NCBI GenBank assembly: GCA_949126835.1 | Contig: OX421497.1 | Coordinates: 43,112,226-43,176,225, forward strand | Source: Anisus vortex | Taxonomy: Eukaryota; Mollusca; Gastropoda; Planorbidae | Length of the DNA: 64,000 bases | Direction: 5' to 3' | Part shown: positions 23,334-35,403 of the stretch, piece by piece | Layout of the letters: each line of letters starts with the position of its first letter | Position numbering within the stretch: position 1 is the first letter of the stretch | Translations under genes and position numbers: made by a program | Notes under the pieces: generated by a model | Seen by the model: only the letters and a program-made list of their open reading frames with translations | Database searches by the model: none | Told to the model about the DNA's origin: nothing

Positions 23334-23513
23334 GCCCTCACATAGGGTAGGGCAGAGGGGGGCATATGCCCTGGGGCGGTACTTTCAGGTGGGGGGGGGG
23401 CGGCAAATGTAGCATAAATATAGAAAATATAGCACCAAACAAGCAGTTACAGTATGCAAGGGGGCGGCACTGAAACTTTTGCCCTGGGGCGCTACATAAG
23501 CTTGTAAAGGCTC
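23334..23513. mobile_element. Small hAT-like MITE
   Basis: Ends CAGTGCCCTCACATAGGG and (inverted) CAGAGCCTTTACAAGC, with GGGGCGG blocks near both ends and a G11-12 run inside. Flanks GCATATGC / GCGTATGC are a likely 8-bp TSD with one change, though the exact border overlaps by one base. Confidence 0.55.
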
Positions 23514-24539
23514 TGGCGTATGCTTATATAATGTATTATGTGGAGCATTTTTTCAATTGGATTTTCTTACTAAATTGAAATATAAATATTTTTATATTCA
23601 TCACTAATAATTAAATATACTATTCAGTAGCAAAACAACCATACGTACCTAATAATGCAGAAATGTCAACAGTTTTGTTTGGGTATTCGAGCTGACCTGC
23701 CAAAATAATTTTTGTAAAGTTTAAACATATTTTTAAACGTTTATATATAGTCTATATATAATAGAAAAAAAGCGTACAATAAAATTAGTTCAGATAAATG
23801 TTGATAAAGTTGATAACATACAATATAAACTCATTAAGTAATTTTTAATGAATTAAAGTAAAATTCGTTTGAGTGTGAATGAAACCAAAAGTGCGGTAGG
23901 TTGTTTATTAGATTGTTAAATTTTAATACCTTTTAGAAAATTACTTTTTAGTATTATTTAACTGTTTGATATCTATCTTGTAAAATTGTCAATTGTTTAC
24001 TATTGATGACTGCAAAAATATTTTTGAAATATAATGAATGTACAATTATGATAGAACGATTAAACATTTTTATAAATAAATACAATACAATGCTATTTAA
24101 AAATTTCGGTCAAGTAAATTATGTCACAATAATAATCATAACGAAAAAGATCTCACTCATAGTTATTATAAGCTATTTTAGATCTCTTAATTTGTCTATT
24201 ACAGGTGAATATCAATTCGAAAAAATAATGGCTGCGAAATAATGATTGATAATATTGAAACTGTTTGGTTTTTTTTCTTAACTCTATACATCAATGGATT
24301 AATAAATTTTCTATATACCGCATTCGTTTTTAATAGTAATTTATGAAATAATACTAACATATAATTTAAATAAAAACAACAACTTAAAGGTGAAAATACA
24401 AACCTTGTTTATATGTGTCCCAATTTATATATAGCATCACTGCAGTACTTGCAATCATTTTGACTTGGATTTAGCTCTTTAATAGAAAAATAAATTTAAT
24501 GTACAAAAGCCATTGCTAACTTTAAACGTAGGCCTATAA

Positions 24540-24840
24540 CTGCGCTCTTCAACACAGTCAATCCTCAAAACTTCTAGTTTGGATGGACACAGAAAGAAGT
24601 ACCTGGGAGTGCGCTCATTTGAGTCAGTGGCGCCTTCTCTATGGAACAGTTTATCTCAGACACTGTGAGAATCTGGGACAAGAGAATTTATTTTAAAGAA
24701 CTTGAAGACCTTTCTCTTTGGCTAATACATCTGCCACTGCAAATCACACCAAGAGCGCTCTGAGCATGCTAATTTAATAGCATGGATAGAAGCGCTATAA
24801 GAAATGCCCATTCTTATCTTATTTTAAATTAAGAATATGC
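24540..24840 (+). pseudogene. LINE 3' end with TTATC tail (L2/CR1-like)
   Basis: Translation gives STQSILKTSSLDGHRKKYLG, then VAPSLWNSLSQTL and KNLKTFLFG, the F-x-x-x-LKT-x-LF signature at the end of L2/CR1-type polyproteins. Downstream is AAGCGCTATAAGAAATGCCC and then a CTTATCTTATTTTAAATT tail. Heavily 5'-truncated. Confidence 0.75.
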
Positions 24841-25373
24841 TATATGGTAATTAAAAATATGATATAAGGCAACATATCACATGTATGTTGTAGAAACAAT
24901 TCGAATAATTCAATATCAATCATGAGTCATGTTTTTTTAATAACATACTCTAGGGTAAATTTCAATGATTGTCAATACCATACTACTATTATTGATGAAT
25001 ACGATGATGTCAAAAGTGTTTTCCATTTAAAATTATTCTTTTAGTTTTCAACGTGATTCTGAGATATAAGTGAACTAGCAAAACAAAAGGTAAATTTGAA
25101 ACTTCTGGAATTAAATCTACTTTATGAATATTTCAATTTGTTCTTCCTCCCAAACATTTTCCTGAAAATATACTAATATCCTAAGTATTGAGTAAGACAA
25201 ACTAATTGTGAACTTAAACATAGAACGGGCTCATTGGTATATTTATTCATTTTATTTTTATTTATTTATGGTGGGGGGGGGGGGGCTTTTTGGTAAACAA
25301 TTTGAAGTGTATAACTATATTTCAATACATAGATAAAGAGTTTATGTGTTTTTGCTCAGATGTTACCAAGGCT

Positions 25374-25538
25374 TAGGGTTGCCATCCGTCCCGATATATC
25401 GGGACTGTCACCGTTATGGACCTTTCATGTAATTGTGTTCTAAAAAAAAGTAATTATATTAAATAAATTTCTTACTTCATTTCTACACTTCCATCTCAGA
25501 GTGTCCAAAAGAGGTCCCAGCTAGAAATGGCAACCCTA
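25374..25538. mobile_element. 165 bp hAT-type MITE
   Basis: Terminal inverted repeats TAGGGTTGCCATCCGTCCC and GGCAACCCTA. Flanking CCAAGGCT (25366-25373) and CCGATGCT (25539-25546) look like an 8-bp target duplication with two changes. Confidence 0.8.
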
Positions 25539-25546
25539 CCGATGCT

Positions 25547-28500
25547 ACAAATTAAATTACCGTAGAAAATAGATATAATGCATTTTTGTATTATTCGACG
25601 ATTGTAAATAATTTTCACCTGGAATTTAAATTAAAATTATAATCTTTTGAGATATTAAAAATAATCTATAACGGTCAAAACACAATGAAATAGCTGTTGA
25701 TTTTTAAGTAAGCCATTTTGAATATATAAACTACAAGCTCAAAAATTATTTGTCGTTTTAGATCTATACTGTTTAATAAAGCTATGATATAATAAATGTT
25801 TTCCTTTTTAAAGTAATTATTAACATTTACTTACTTAATTACAAAAAGTCTTTTTTTAATACACTTTTTCGAAAATGCTTTTCTTTACGTTTTAATGGTA
25901 TATTTTAAGGCTACATTTTAGGTAACTACAAAACGTCACCAACTACCTTTTATACTAGTCAAGCAGTGCGGCGTCACGTGACTTCTACGCAGGCGTTAAC
26001 TGGTGATGTAAGACCAACCAATAGGCTGTTTCAAACACTTCTTGAGGGTAGGCAATAGTTATTATTAGCAACTACGTATTTTTCAATGTTATCAGTTCTT
26101 GAAATGAAATTATTTTAAATATAGCCTACATTAACTATGTGTCTCCCCCAAAAAAACAAAACAAACAATAACCTCCTTTTACCCTTTCAAAAAAGAAAAA
26201 AGGAAAGATTTAGTATAGAAACTTAATTTACTACTAAATTGTATTTTTAATTGAATGTTATTTGCGTGTTTATCTTAAACTGTTGTATAATCCGTACATT
26301 TTTTAAAGCAAATTAATTTGTTTTAGGTCTGGGAAAACAGTACAAGTATAAAGTTGTTTTTTTTTTTACTAGATTCGGATACGAACTGAAATTTACGGCC
26401 GTAAGCAGTAAGTCTGCTGTAAGACTGGACTCGTAAATAATGAACACAATGTTGAAATGTTATTAAATGTTTCAATAAATATATTTTAATCAATGTGTTT
26501 TGAGTAAATTGAATTCATCAAAATAACTGTTATTTCAGACACTTTCTAACAACATACTGTAAAACAGTGTTTTCTTTTTGTGACCAAGTCGCCATTTTGT
26601 CTGTATTTTAAGTTTAGCCCTCGCGACAAAATTATATTGTTTTTTTTGTTTTGCTTTTGTAAAAAAAATAAAAATAACAAGACAGAGCACATTCACTTTT
26701 CATATTTTTACATTTTATGAATTTATTTGCAATAAATATTATCTACCTTATCAATATCGTGTGTTTCTGTGCTATTTTTATACTTTAGTCTACAGCTACG
26801 GTAATTTATTTTATAGCATCGGAAACATTAATGCAATGCATGTAAATATACTTTGAACGTTCTATGGTATTTCTTAAGTACTTTCTATTGTATTTCTTTA
26901 TTAAATTATTAATAAATTTCACCAAGTTATAAAAAAACAAAAACTTACAATACTACGATCAAATTGTGCATACATTTTTTTTAAAATACAGGTTTCCGGA
27001 AGAGAAGGGATTAGCAAAATACAACTGATAAATGTTATTGTACAAATAAACGGTATAACAGTGTATGACATATATGTTTAAGAATCAAGCCATGTTTAGA
27101 TCTTTCAATCATTTCTCGTTCCTCTTTATTTATTGATAGTAATTTATTTGTGGCTGAATATAAGACGACCCATGCCAATTCCAATGGAGGCCTCTGTAAT
27201 ACCAACTGATTTATAAATAAATAATGGAAAGATTAATAAATTTGTTTGTGCATAATGAGGTAGAGTAACCAAACAAAAAAATACAGTTTTATCATAAAGT
27301 GGCGCCAATAGTTAGCTTTTCCCGGAGTGCCGTAAAAAATAATCCTGGCATTGTACATTTCCTAACACATGTTCCCGCTTCTTCAATATCTCTAGAATGT
27401 GTGAATGCGCAATCGTTTTGCTGAGTCTATTTTTAGACTTAAAGATCCTGAAATGTTCAGCGGCCCATGATCGCGGTTGAACAAACAAGTTTTGAGGAAC
27501 GTGTTCTTGGTATTGTTTTCTTTAGCTGTGCTGCTTGTGTCTCTCTTTTTATATTATCTTATTTCAATGCACTGCAATGTTTGTTTTTGGTCAATCATTT
27601 TATTTTCTGACTTGGTCTATCTTGGGGTATCTATCAGTTTAACATTAGAAATACACTCTTGGATTTTTTATTGATTAAATTTAATAAATGGAATAAAAGT
27701 GATCATGTTAGTTGAAGAAGATAAACGTTAAACTATATAACGTAATTTTACTAGTATTTAACATCAATTTGTACTTATTCATAAAGTAGGCTACATAATA
27801 TGCAGATATTATATCATTATCTTCGGTTTTAAAATGTTGATCTCTAACATTTTTAAGGCTTTCTTGAATGACGGTCTATTGGAAGTCTAAAGCAGGACGT
27901 TTTGGCGCTAAGGTATATTTAAACAAATAATGTTCATAATTTTCAAATTAAGAACTTCAGTAGGCTTGCATAATGTTTATATTTTTTTAAACAGTTATGT
28001 GTCTAATAGTCTTGGCTAGACTAATTCAATGATGTCCCATCATTTAAAACCCAGTATAACTAAATTTCTAAATTTTAATAGTTGAACACAAATATTCAAC
28101 TATTCTCAACCTGATAAATCACGAAAATTTAGATGCAGGTCTTACGAAAGTTACAGTAGTCTTAATGAATACTTAACACCTTGATATAATCTTGGTAACC
28201 TACAATAGGCCTATTTAGATGTCAAACCGACTTATCATTTCTACATAAGGGACTTATAGCCATTGTTTGTAGCTGAGAATTATCGATTCCCTCTGCCACT
28301 GAAGCTTACGCTAACCGAATAATGTTATCTAATTGCAGTACTCCCGATGGAAGAATTAATAATGAGAATTACGAACATAACAAGAAATTATTAGGAATAA
28401 AAAAAAAGTCACAAAGCTATATATACATGGATTGTGTTCAATAACTTTCAAAAACGCAGAAAATGTGGACTTTTAAATATAGGTAAGTTACATTAAATTT

Positions 28501-28974
28501 AAACATTGTCAATGAAATTTGTTGAAAATGAACTCTTTTACACTAAACATATATTTCATGAATGTACTATCGTATTGCTTTAACTAAAAAAATTTGATTT
28601 GTATTTACTTAAATATAATAATTTCTGTATTACGGTAGGCTATTTATTAAAATTTAAAGTAGCCTATTTAAAACAAGATCATAAAGTAAATATCTAATTT
28701 TATGTATTTCTGGGTCAAATCGGCCATCTTAAAGGGGGAAAACTTATCTATATATAAAAGTCCGCATGTTCTCCGACAAGTTAAGAGAGTGAGAACTTCA
28801 TGCATATATAGCTCAGTGATAAAAGTGATTTAATCCTGACCTAAATTCTGCCTATAGACCTTTTCATCTGTTTAATTATTCCAACAATGGAGTCAAATTC
28901 GGCGCATGCAGAAATGTAACTCTTGGAAGTTCACAAAGATTTTCTTTCATAGTTGACATTTTTATAATTTAGCT
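25547..28974. other. No gene seen; isolated promoter-like words
   Basis: AT-rich. GTCACGTGAC (25974-25983) is a perfect palindromic E-box, followed within 60 bp by ACCAATAGG. At 28748 CTATATATAAAAGTCCGCAT resembles a TATA box or a Helitron 5' end. The 65-codon hydrophobic frame at 27477-27674 is rich in Leu, Phe and Val and lacks a start context. Confidence 0.4.
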
Positions 28975-30995
28975 TTCAGAGGGTCCATTGAAAGAGTTGG
29001 AGAGCCAAGTAATAGGAATTTCCTGGGTCTAGTAGAATTACTTGCAAAGTTTGATCCAGTAATGGGGGAACATCAGCGACGTGTTACCAATGCAGAAATT
29101 CATGATCATTACCTGGGGAAGAAGATTCAAAACGAGCTCATTACTGTAGTAGCTGATGCTGTTGTGAATGCTATCCTTCGAGACATCTAGAATGCAAAGT
29201 ATTTTTCAGTAATATTAGATTGTACTCCAGAAATAAGTCACAAAGAGAACATGTCATTAACTATCCGGTATGTATCAGACGGGGTTAATGTTGAATAGCC
29301 TGTGGTTGTACATGAACGTTTTATCAAGTTTCTTCCTGCTGAAAGTACTATTGGACAGGACTTATGCGATGTACTAGTGAATGAGCTGGAAAAGCTTGAA
29401 TTAAATGTTATGACAATGGTACCAACTTGAAAAGCGTCCATTCTGGAGTTGAAAAACGGTGTTTAAATATTAACAGCAGAGCATTTGTTACTTCATGTGC
29501 ATGTCGTAATTACAATCTTACAGTTACAAAGCAGACATGGTCAAAACATGCCCTGATGCGTTAACTTTTTTTGGAACTGTAAAACGCGTGTACACCACCT
29601 TTTCAACATCTACAAAGAGATAGTCTTTATTCAGAAAGCATGTTTCCAATCTATCTGTAAAACATCTGTGCGAAACAAGGTGGGAATGTAGAATAGATAG
29701 AGTCAACGCACTTAGTTATCAATTGCATGTGCCTGAAATTTGTGACGCACTCGATGAATTATCTTTAGAGGATAGTGATGCGATAATTAAAAGCGAAGCA
29801 GAAACACTGTATGAAACATTGAACAGTACAAATTTTTAGTCTCATTTGTGTTATGGTACGACGTGCTCTTCCAAGTCAATTTTGTGAGTAAAGAACTGCA
29901 AGGTGAAACAGTAGATTTAAGCACTGCAACGGATTCGTACAACAACTTGATAACTTGGCTAAGGAAACTGAGAGTTGATGGGTTTGTTCAGATTCTTGTT
30001 ACAGCAAAGGAATTGGCTGAAAACACGGAAGTTGTTGCAATCTTTCCAGCCAAACGTCAAAGGAAAAGGAAGTATGATAAATCTGAAGAAAAATTCACAC
30101 CTGGAAATGCTGAAGATGACTACAGGATAAAATGCTTCAACAGAATAGTGGACATTGCAATTCAGTCCTTGCAGCCGAGATTTTAACATCTGAAATCAAA
30201 TCACAATCTATTTGAGTTTCTTGTCAGCTTCAAGATCCTTTGGCGTGTTGACATACGAACGTTTACAGAGAGCCCCGAGCAAGCATTGTTCATCAGCAGA
30301 CCAGTCGACAGATATATGTGGGTGAGAATTAGCTGATGAAATGGAATCTTTAAGGCATATTCTACCAAATACCGTTAAAACCCCGGTAGAGATTTTGACT
30401 TATCTGTCCACTAATGAAAGATACACTGCTTTCCCAAACTACTTTGTTGCACTCAGAATATTTTTAACAATACCCGTAACTGTGGCATCTTTTCGCGCCT
30501 CAAACCAAACAAGAATTACTTGAGGTCAACAATACATAATATCTAGTCGAAGTTGTCGGCTTCTTTCAATAAGGGCAAGAACAGGGAGATTTAGGAACTC
30601 TTTTGTTCCACTATCAGTGAGACTCTTTCAAAAGAATCATCTTTCAGCCAGGAAATGCTATAGCTCAATAGCTGACTCCTAAATGATAGGCCTACTTTTT
30701 TCTTGTATGACAAATGGTATGATAGTTTGCGCGAATGTCTATTGTGTTTGAGTACAAATTGTTCTTTAATATTGTTTTAAGTATGCTGAAAGACAGAATT
30801 TATGTAATAAAATCAAATGTCTATTTATTTGGATCAATAAAGCAATCTTATCTTATCTTATCTTATTCACGAAGATAGATTGAACAACTTGGCAATTCTT
30901 GCTATTGAGCGTGATCTAAGTAGAAAACAGAATTTTTATGATATGCTGTATGACTTCGCTACACCCAAAGCTCGTATAGTAAAGTTAATTTGATC
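28975..30995 (+). pseudogene. ZMYM1-like hAT transposase, decayed
   Basis: Plus-strand fragments in several frames are collinear with ZMYM1-like hAT transposases. NFLGLVELLAKFDPVMGEH and HYLGKKIQNELI come first, then [18 protein letters not shown] carrying the first catalytic-type Asp. Next are AFVTSCACRNYNLTV and LCETRWE-type text, and finally TPVEILTYLSTNERYTAFPN and a degraded dimerisation helix. The frame resumes at 30884 with DRLNNLAILAIERDLSRKQN after an insertion at about 30546-30880. Many stops; inactive. Terminal inverted repeats were not identified. Confidence 0.85.
30546..30880 (+). mobile_element. LINE 3' fragment inserted in hAT relic
   Basis: The hAT frame breaks between LRSTI-like and DRLNNL-like blocks, which are contiguous in the family. 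The insert translates to RLLSIRARTGRF/NSFVPLS-type text, continues through an AT-rich 3' UTR and ends TTATCTTATCTTATCTTATT, the simple tail seen on other LINE ends here. Confidence 0.65.
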
Positions 30996-31719
30996 GTGAT
31001 TTTGTTCTTAGTAAAGAATTAATAAAATGCAAAGACGAAATGATTTTTTGTTACAAAATCTTGATTTTCACTCATTGTCCTTATCCCTAATGAGACAGGG
31101 CCTCACGCAATAAGGCATGGAGTTAGAGAACACAGGGCCCCTAGACACTTGACATTTGTGGGCCCCTCCACCATCTCGAAGCTATTTTGGAAATTTAGCA
31201 AATGAAATGCACTAGTTGAAAACATATAGTTTTTAATCGACTTTAATAAACATCAGAATAATACAGTATATGTTACTATAGTTATGTTATTCTATAAAAT
31301 TTATAGAATCACATTATACGACGAACTGTCTTCTGTGCAAAAGAACGAAGGACGTTATCATAGTCAAACGCATTACTTCTGACTCTATGTACATTATAGA
31401 GATTGAATTGAGTCTGTTCTCTCCTATTCTGTCTTTTTCACGGATGTCTTTAGATTCCAAACGATGTAGTTTCTTAAGAAAGTCAAACTTTTTACTTAAC
31501 TTTAACTTAAGCCGTTCCGCGTCTCCGTAGTTCTGAAATTAGTCTATAAATTAGTCTATAATGACGTTAAAAATGGTAACTCTGAATCTGTTCCTGCCAG
31601 AGAGTTCGGTCTCGTTTCCTTTTTATTCTGGACTGGACTAAACTGGACTTTACGCTTACGTTTCCTCTGCCTGTTATTGCATAGCTATTTTCACCGACTT
31701 TCGACCAATAACGATCAAA

Positions 31720-32330
31720 GGTACTGGGTTTCCGTATTCTAGGTATGTTACCAAAGACTGGTACAGTTCAATGATCAAAGGTACTGGGTTTCCGTATTCT
31801 AGGTATGTTACCAAAGACTGATACAGTTCAATGATCAAAGGTACTGGGTTTCCATATTCTAGGTATGTTACCAAAGACTGATACAGTTCAATGATCAAAG
31901 GTACTGGGTTTCCGTATTCTAGGTACGTTACCAAAGACTGGTACAGTTCAATGATCAAAGGTACTGGGTTTCCGTATTCTAGGTATGTTACCAAAGACTG
32001 ATACAGTTCAATGATCAAAGGTACTGGGTTTCCTTAAGTATTCTAGGTATGTTACCAAAGACTGATACAGTTCAATGATCAAAGGTACTGGGTTTCCGTA
32101 TTCTAGGTATGTTACCAAAGACTTATACAGTTCAATGATCAAAGGTACTGGGTTTCCTTAAGTATTCTAGGTATGTTACCAAAGACTGATACAGTTCAAT
32201 GATCAAAGGTACTGGGTTTCCTTAAGTATTCTAGGTATGTTACCAAAGACTGATACAGTTCAATGATCAAAGGTACTGGGTTTCCTTAAGTATTCTAGGT
32301 ATGTTACCAAAGACTGATACAGTTCAACGA
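31720..32330 (-). repeat. Coding-derived 60/64 bp minisatellite, 10 units
   Basis: Ten units start at TTCTAGGTA words at 31737, 31797, 31857, 31917, 31977, 32041, 32101, 32165, 32229 and 32293, with spacings of 60 or 64. On minus the unit encodes IELYQSLVTYLEY, a normal segment of the hAT transposase. The 64 bp units keep CTTAAG, as in the ancestral frame; the 60 bp units lost four bases, which made the repeats in-frame (20 residues each). Confidence 0.95.
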
Positions 32331-32802
32331 TCGTACCCAGGTCGATGTTAACAGATTGGAGAGATTTGCTTACTTTGATGAACCTTTCCAAGATGTCATT
32401 GCAGAGAAGTGACAAAAAGCAAGTTTTCATCGAGTCTAATGAATTCAGAAGACCTGCAGCCTCAGAGCGCGTAGATGGTTTTTCATTGGCATCGTTGGCA
32501 ATTATCTGAAGAGCCGCCACGATCTCATCCCAAGAGCAACTGAGACTGGCAGGCATCAGCTCGAGCAGACCATCTTGTCTGAGAATTGGACTTCAGTTTC
32601 GACAGCAAAATTTCCCATCTGTGTGGGGATGCCGAAAAAGAACTATTCAATGACTGCAAAATACCGAAGAAAGATATAGCAGCTTTACAAGACTCGGCCG
32701 CACATGATCCAACTAGCTTCAGTGAGTTGGCCGAGCAGGGAACGAAATCTATCAGAGGGTTCATTTGTTTTATTATCGCTTGAAGACTAGAATATACACC
32801 TG

Positions 32803-32905
32803 ACATATTGCTAGCATTGTCGTAAGACTGCCCCCAGCATATTGCTAGCATTGTCGTAAGACTGCCCCCTACATATTGCTAGCATTGTCGTAAGACTGCC
32901 CCCGG
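32803..32905 (-). repeat. 34-35 bp triplication in transposase Asp block
   Basis: CATATTGCTAGCATTGTCGT plus AAGACTGCCCCC occurs three times in a row. On minus it encodes GQSYDNASNM, the catalytic Asp region. The unit length is not a multiple of three, so it breaks the frame. Confidence 0.9.
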
Positions 32906-33865
32906 CAATCGGCGATATCCAAGTCGTGATTTTGCAATGTCTCTAGGACGACTTAAGCCACAATTTCGAATGGATTTCAAAAATCTTTAGACTGGACATC
33001 CGTCTTCAGAGACATATCTCACTATGAAAGAAAGTTGATTTGCATGAGAAATGTCCGGAGTAGAGTCCACAGAGATAGAGAATTATTTGGCATGTTTTAT
33101 CTCAGTCATGATTGTATTTATGACCTTTTCTGCCATGATATTGATCATTTCATCGCATATTTTTGACGAAAGATAAGATGTTGTGCTACTTCCTTTGTTA
33201 ACCTGGCGTTTTATGTGTAAGTCCAGAAAAGGGAACCTCTAAACGGCAATCCGCGTGCAGAAAGTGACCACACAACAGCCACAATGCGACTCAAAATCCC
33301 ATGTCAGTATTTTATTTCTTCTTCCGTTTGAAGACCAAGACTCTTGTCAACTCTACCGACAGCATTCTTCCTAGCTATTAGTCTAGTGTCACAAGTGCTG
33401 ACCTGCGTTCGTCTGAATCCGCATGTTCCTTCATTCTTTGAACTGCGTTTTCCCAGCCGTTGTACCGTGCACACTTCATTAGCTAGCGATCCCGATTTCC
33501 CAAACACCTTACAAGGGGCGCAAATCACTGCACCCTTGCTCTTCGAAAATATGAGCCAAGGTCGAAGTCGTGTTTCACCCTTGTTAAATGTTCGGCTAAG
33601 AAGAGCAGGGCTGTAAGTTATATTTTGAGCCCCTGTTTTTGAAAAATGTAGTAAAAATATTTATTATAATATTATTATATTATTTTCGATAAAGCTTTTT
33701 GATAAGTCAAGCCAGGCTTTTGAGCTTATGTAAAGATTCCGCCACCGTAGTCCCTAGGTTGGCTGGGCCCCTAGGCCCGGGCCTTGCAGGCCTAGGCGGA
33801 AATCCGGGCCTGAGGCGCAATCCGTTTCGCATAGGGCCCCTCAATTGTTAAGGCCGGCCCTGTAT

Positions 33866-33942
33866 ATATATATATATATATTTATTTATAGGCCTATATA
33901 TATGTGTGTGTGTGTGTGTGTGTCTCTGTGTGTGTGTAGTTA
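33866..33942. repeat. TA and TG microsatellite
   Basis: A TATATA run, a short GGCCTATA interruption and then a TG run with a TCTC interruption. Confidence 0.95.
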
Positions 33943-34974
33943 GTTGACCTTGGATTTCCTTTCTTTTTCGATATTCTTGATTGGGGAGGGGGTGCACAAA
34001 AAGAATAAGAATAAATAAAGGAAGGTAATGCGAGAAGGGGGAAGAGAGAAAGGTCTGTGCAATCTTGGCAAGTAGAACATAGAGTGACGCTCTACCGTCT
34101 AAGACTTTAGTAACGATAAATAACATAACAGTTCAAATACGACTACAACTAACTACACATCATGACACAAAGATAACAAGATAAGAAAGATTATTCAACA
34201 AATGGTAGAGGGACACTATCATACATAACCTTATTTAAACAAACAATATCTATAAATCTATAACTCAGGGTCAACACACAGTGAAAACTTCATTCAGTAC
34301 ATTGCAATGACTTTGCACACAACTAAAAACTCAAGCTTAATATCGCAACAATTTTTTTTTTAAATCACAACTACATCAATTTTTTTATTAATAGAAACCA
34401 TAAATCATACACAAATATGGACACAAAAATCTCGGTCGACCAACGGGTGCAGACAAAGCTTTTTCGTCTTGTCGCGCCTTTTATTATGGGGAAAAAATGA
34501 CTGGTGGCATTTTACCCTTATTGCCTACCTAAGCTCGTTAAAGGGCTGAAAATTAGTTAGATAAAACTAGGTGATATGGCTAACAACAAATAAAATCTAA
34601 CTCGTTATCCTCAACTAACTACTAAAAATAATAAAGAACATAAGCCCTGCAATATTTAAAAAATGCATCAAGTCTGATGGATTACACCAGCGAAGAAATG
34701 TAAAGGAATACACATCAATAAAAAAAAAAAAACTAGCTTTAAGTATCTGATAAAATGTTTCCCACTCCGTTCTCAAAATAAAACATAGCGAAATTGGCCC
34801 AGCCAGATTACATTAACCCTGCCTTAAAATGTGCAGTCTCTGCAGATTAAAAATGTAATAAAGTGACAAAAATGGGTCAAGTCAATGATACACATTATAA
34901 CCCTTATTTAAACAAATTGAGATTAGACAATGTAAAAAAAAGGCAAAAGGATGAGATAAGAACAACCGAAATAA
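33943..34974. other. No gene seen
   Basis: AT-rich with poly-A stretches; a GC-richer island at 34430-34490 (CGGTCGACCAACGGG) has no recognised content. Confidence 0.45.
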
Positions 34975-35115
34975 GGCTATATTACTAGATTTTTTTAAAA
35001 GCATTTGATAGGCCAAAGTTCACCATACTAGTATACTAAACAAAATTTAATTTGTTGGTATCTCTAGTCCCTTACCTTAATGGATTTAAGACTTTATGAT
35101 AGGTAAAGAACAAAG
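34975..35115 (+). pseudogene. LINE RT fragment, same family as 9.2-10.2 kb
   Basis: Reads ILLDFFKSI then HHTSILNK, FVGISSPLP and FMIGKEQ, matching the plus-strand LINE around 9715-9840 at both protein and DNA level. It is cut off on the right by the CAGGGCTGCGGAGTC repeat. Confidence 0.8.
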
Positions 35116-35300
35116 CAGGGCTGCGGAGTCAGTAGATAAATGTTCCGACTCCGACTCCTCATTTTTGTTTACTTCCGACTCCAACTCCGACTCCCCGACT
35201 CCGACTCCTCTGTATTAATATGCGAATGTATTTTGTACATTCCTTGAAGGAAAGAAAGGCAACATACATCTATCTACATGTCATTACCACAGGATTACTG
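35116..35300. mobile_element. GACTCCGACTCC-type repeat, partial
   Basis: Starts CAGGGCTGCGGAGTCAGT, followed by several GACTCCGACTCC blocks and CTCTGTATTA. It is related to the complete element at 50881-51221. The right end was not found. Confidence 0.6.
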
Positions 35301-35403
35301 ACTGGAAAGCCAACAGTCTACTGTATTTAATTTTAAATATTCATGGGCCCCATAAACTCTTGAGGGCCCCGGTACGGCGTATCGGCTGTACCCCCACCCC
35401 CAT

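Larger units (their letters stand above)
31320..33640 (-). pseudogene. ZMYM1-like hAT transposase, decayed
   Basis: On minus the order is: RPWLIFSKSKGAVICAPCKV (33600-33500), a TTF-type zinc-finger region; then CWGQSYDNASNMSGVYSSLQ (32850 region), the catalytic Asp block; then CSANSLKLVGSCAAES and SQTRWSARADACQ; then GLLNSLDSMKTCFLSLLCND, ELYQSLVTYLEYLR and RQRKRKRKVQF (about 31660); and DFLKKLHRLESKDIRE (about 31480). Two tandem expansions interrupt it, and the C-terminal dimerisation helix was not found. Inactive. Confidence 0.85.
31096..33862 (-). mobile_element. hAT transposon (ZMYM1-like), degraded
   Basis: Left end CAGGGCCTCACGCAATAAGG and right end TTAAGGCCGGCCCTG are hAT-type. Further CAGGGCCCC and GGGCCTG words lie just inside each end (31133 and 33812), so either border could be the true one, or two elements are nested. 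No matching TSD was found for either pair. The transposase relic is on minus. Confidence 0.6.

Noticed and set aside
27477..27674. Small membrane protein of 65 residues
   Set aside because: Hydrophobic frames are common in T-rich DNA; there is no start context, homologue or neighbour to support it.
33848..34126. Minus-strand frame of 92 codons with TH repeats
   Set aside because: It is produced by the TA/TG microsatellite and has no conserved content.
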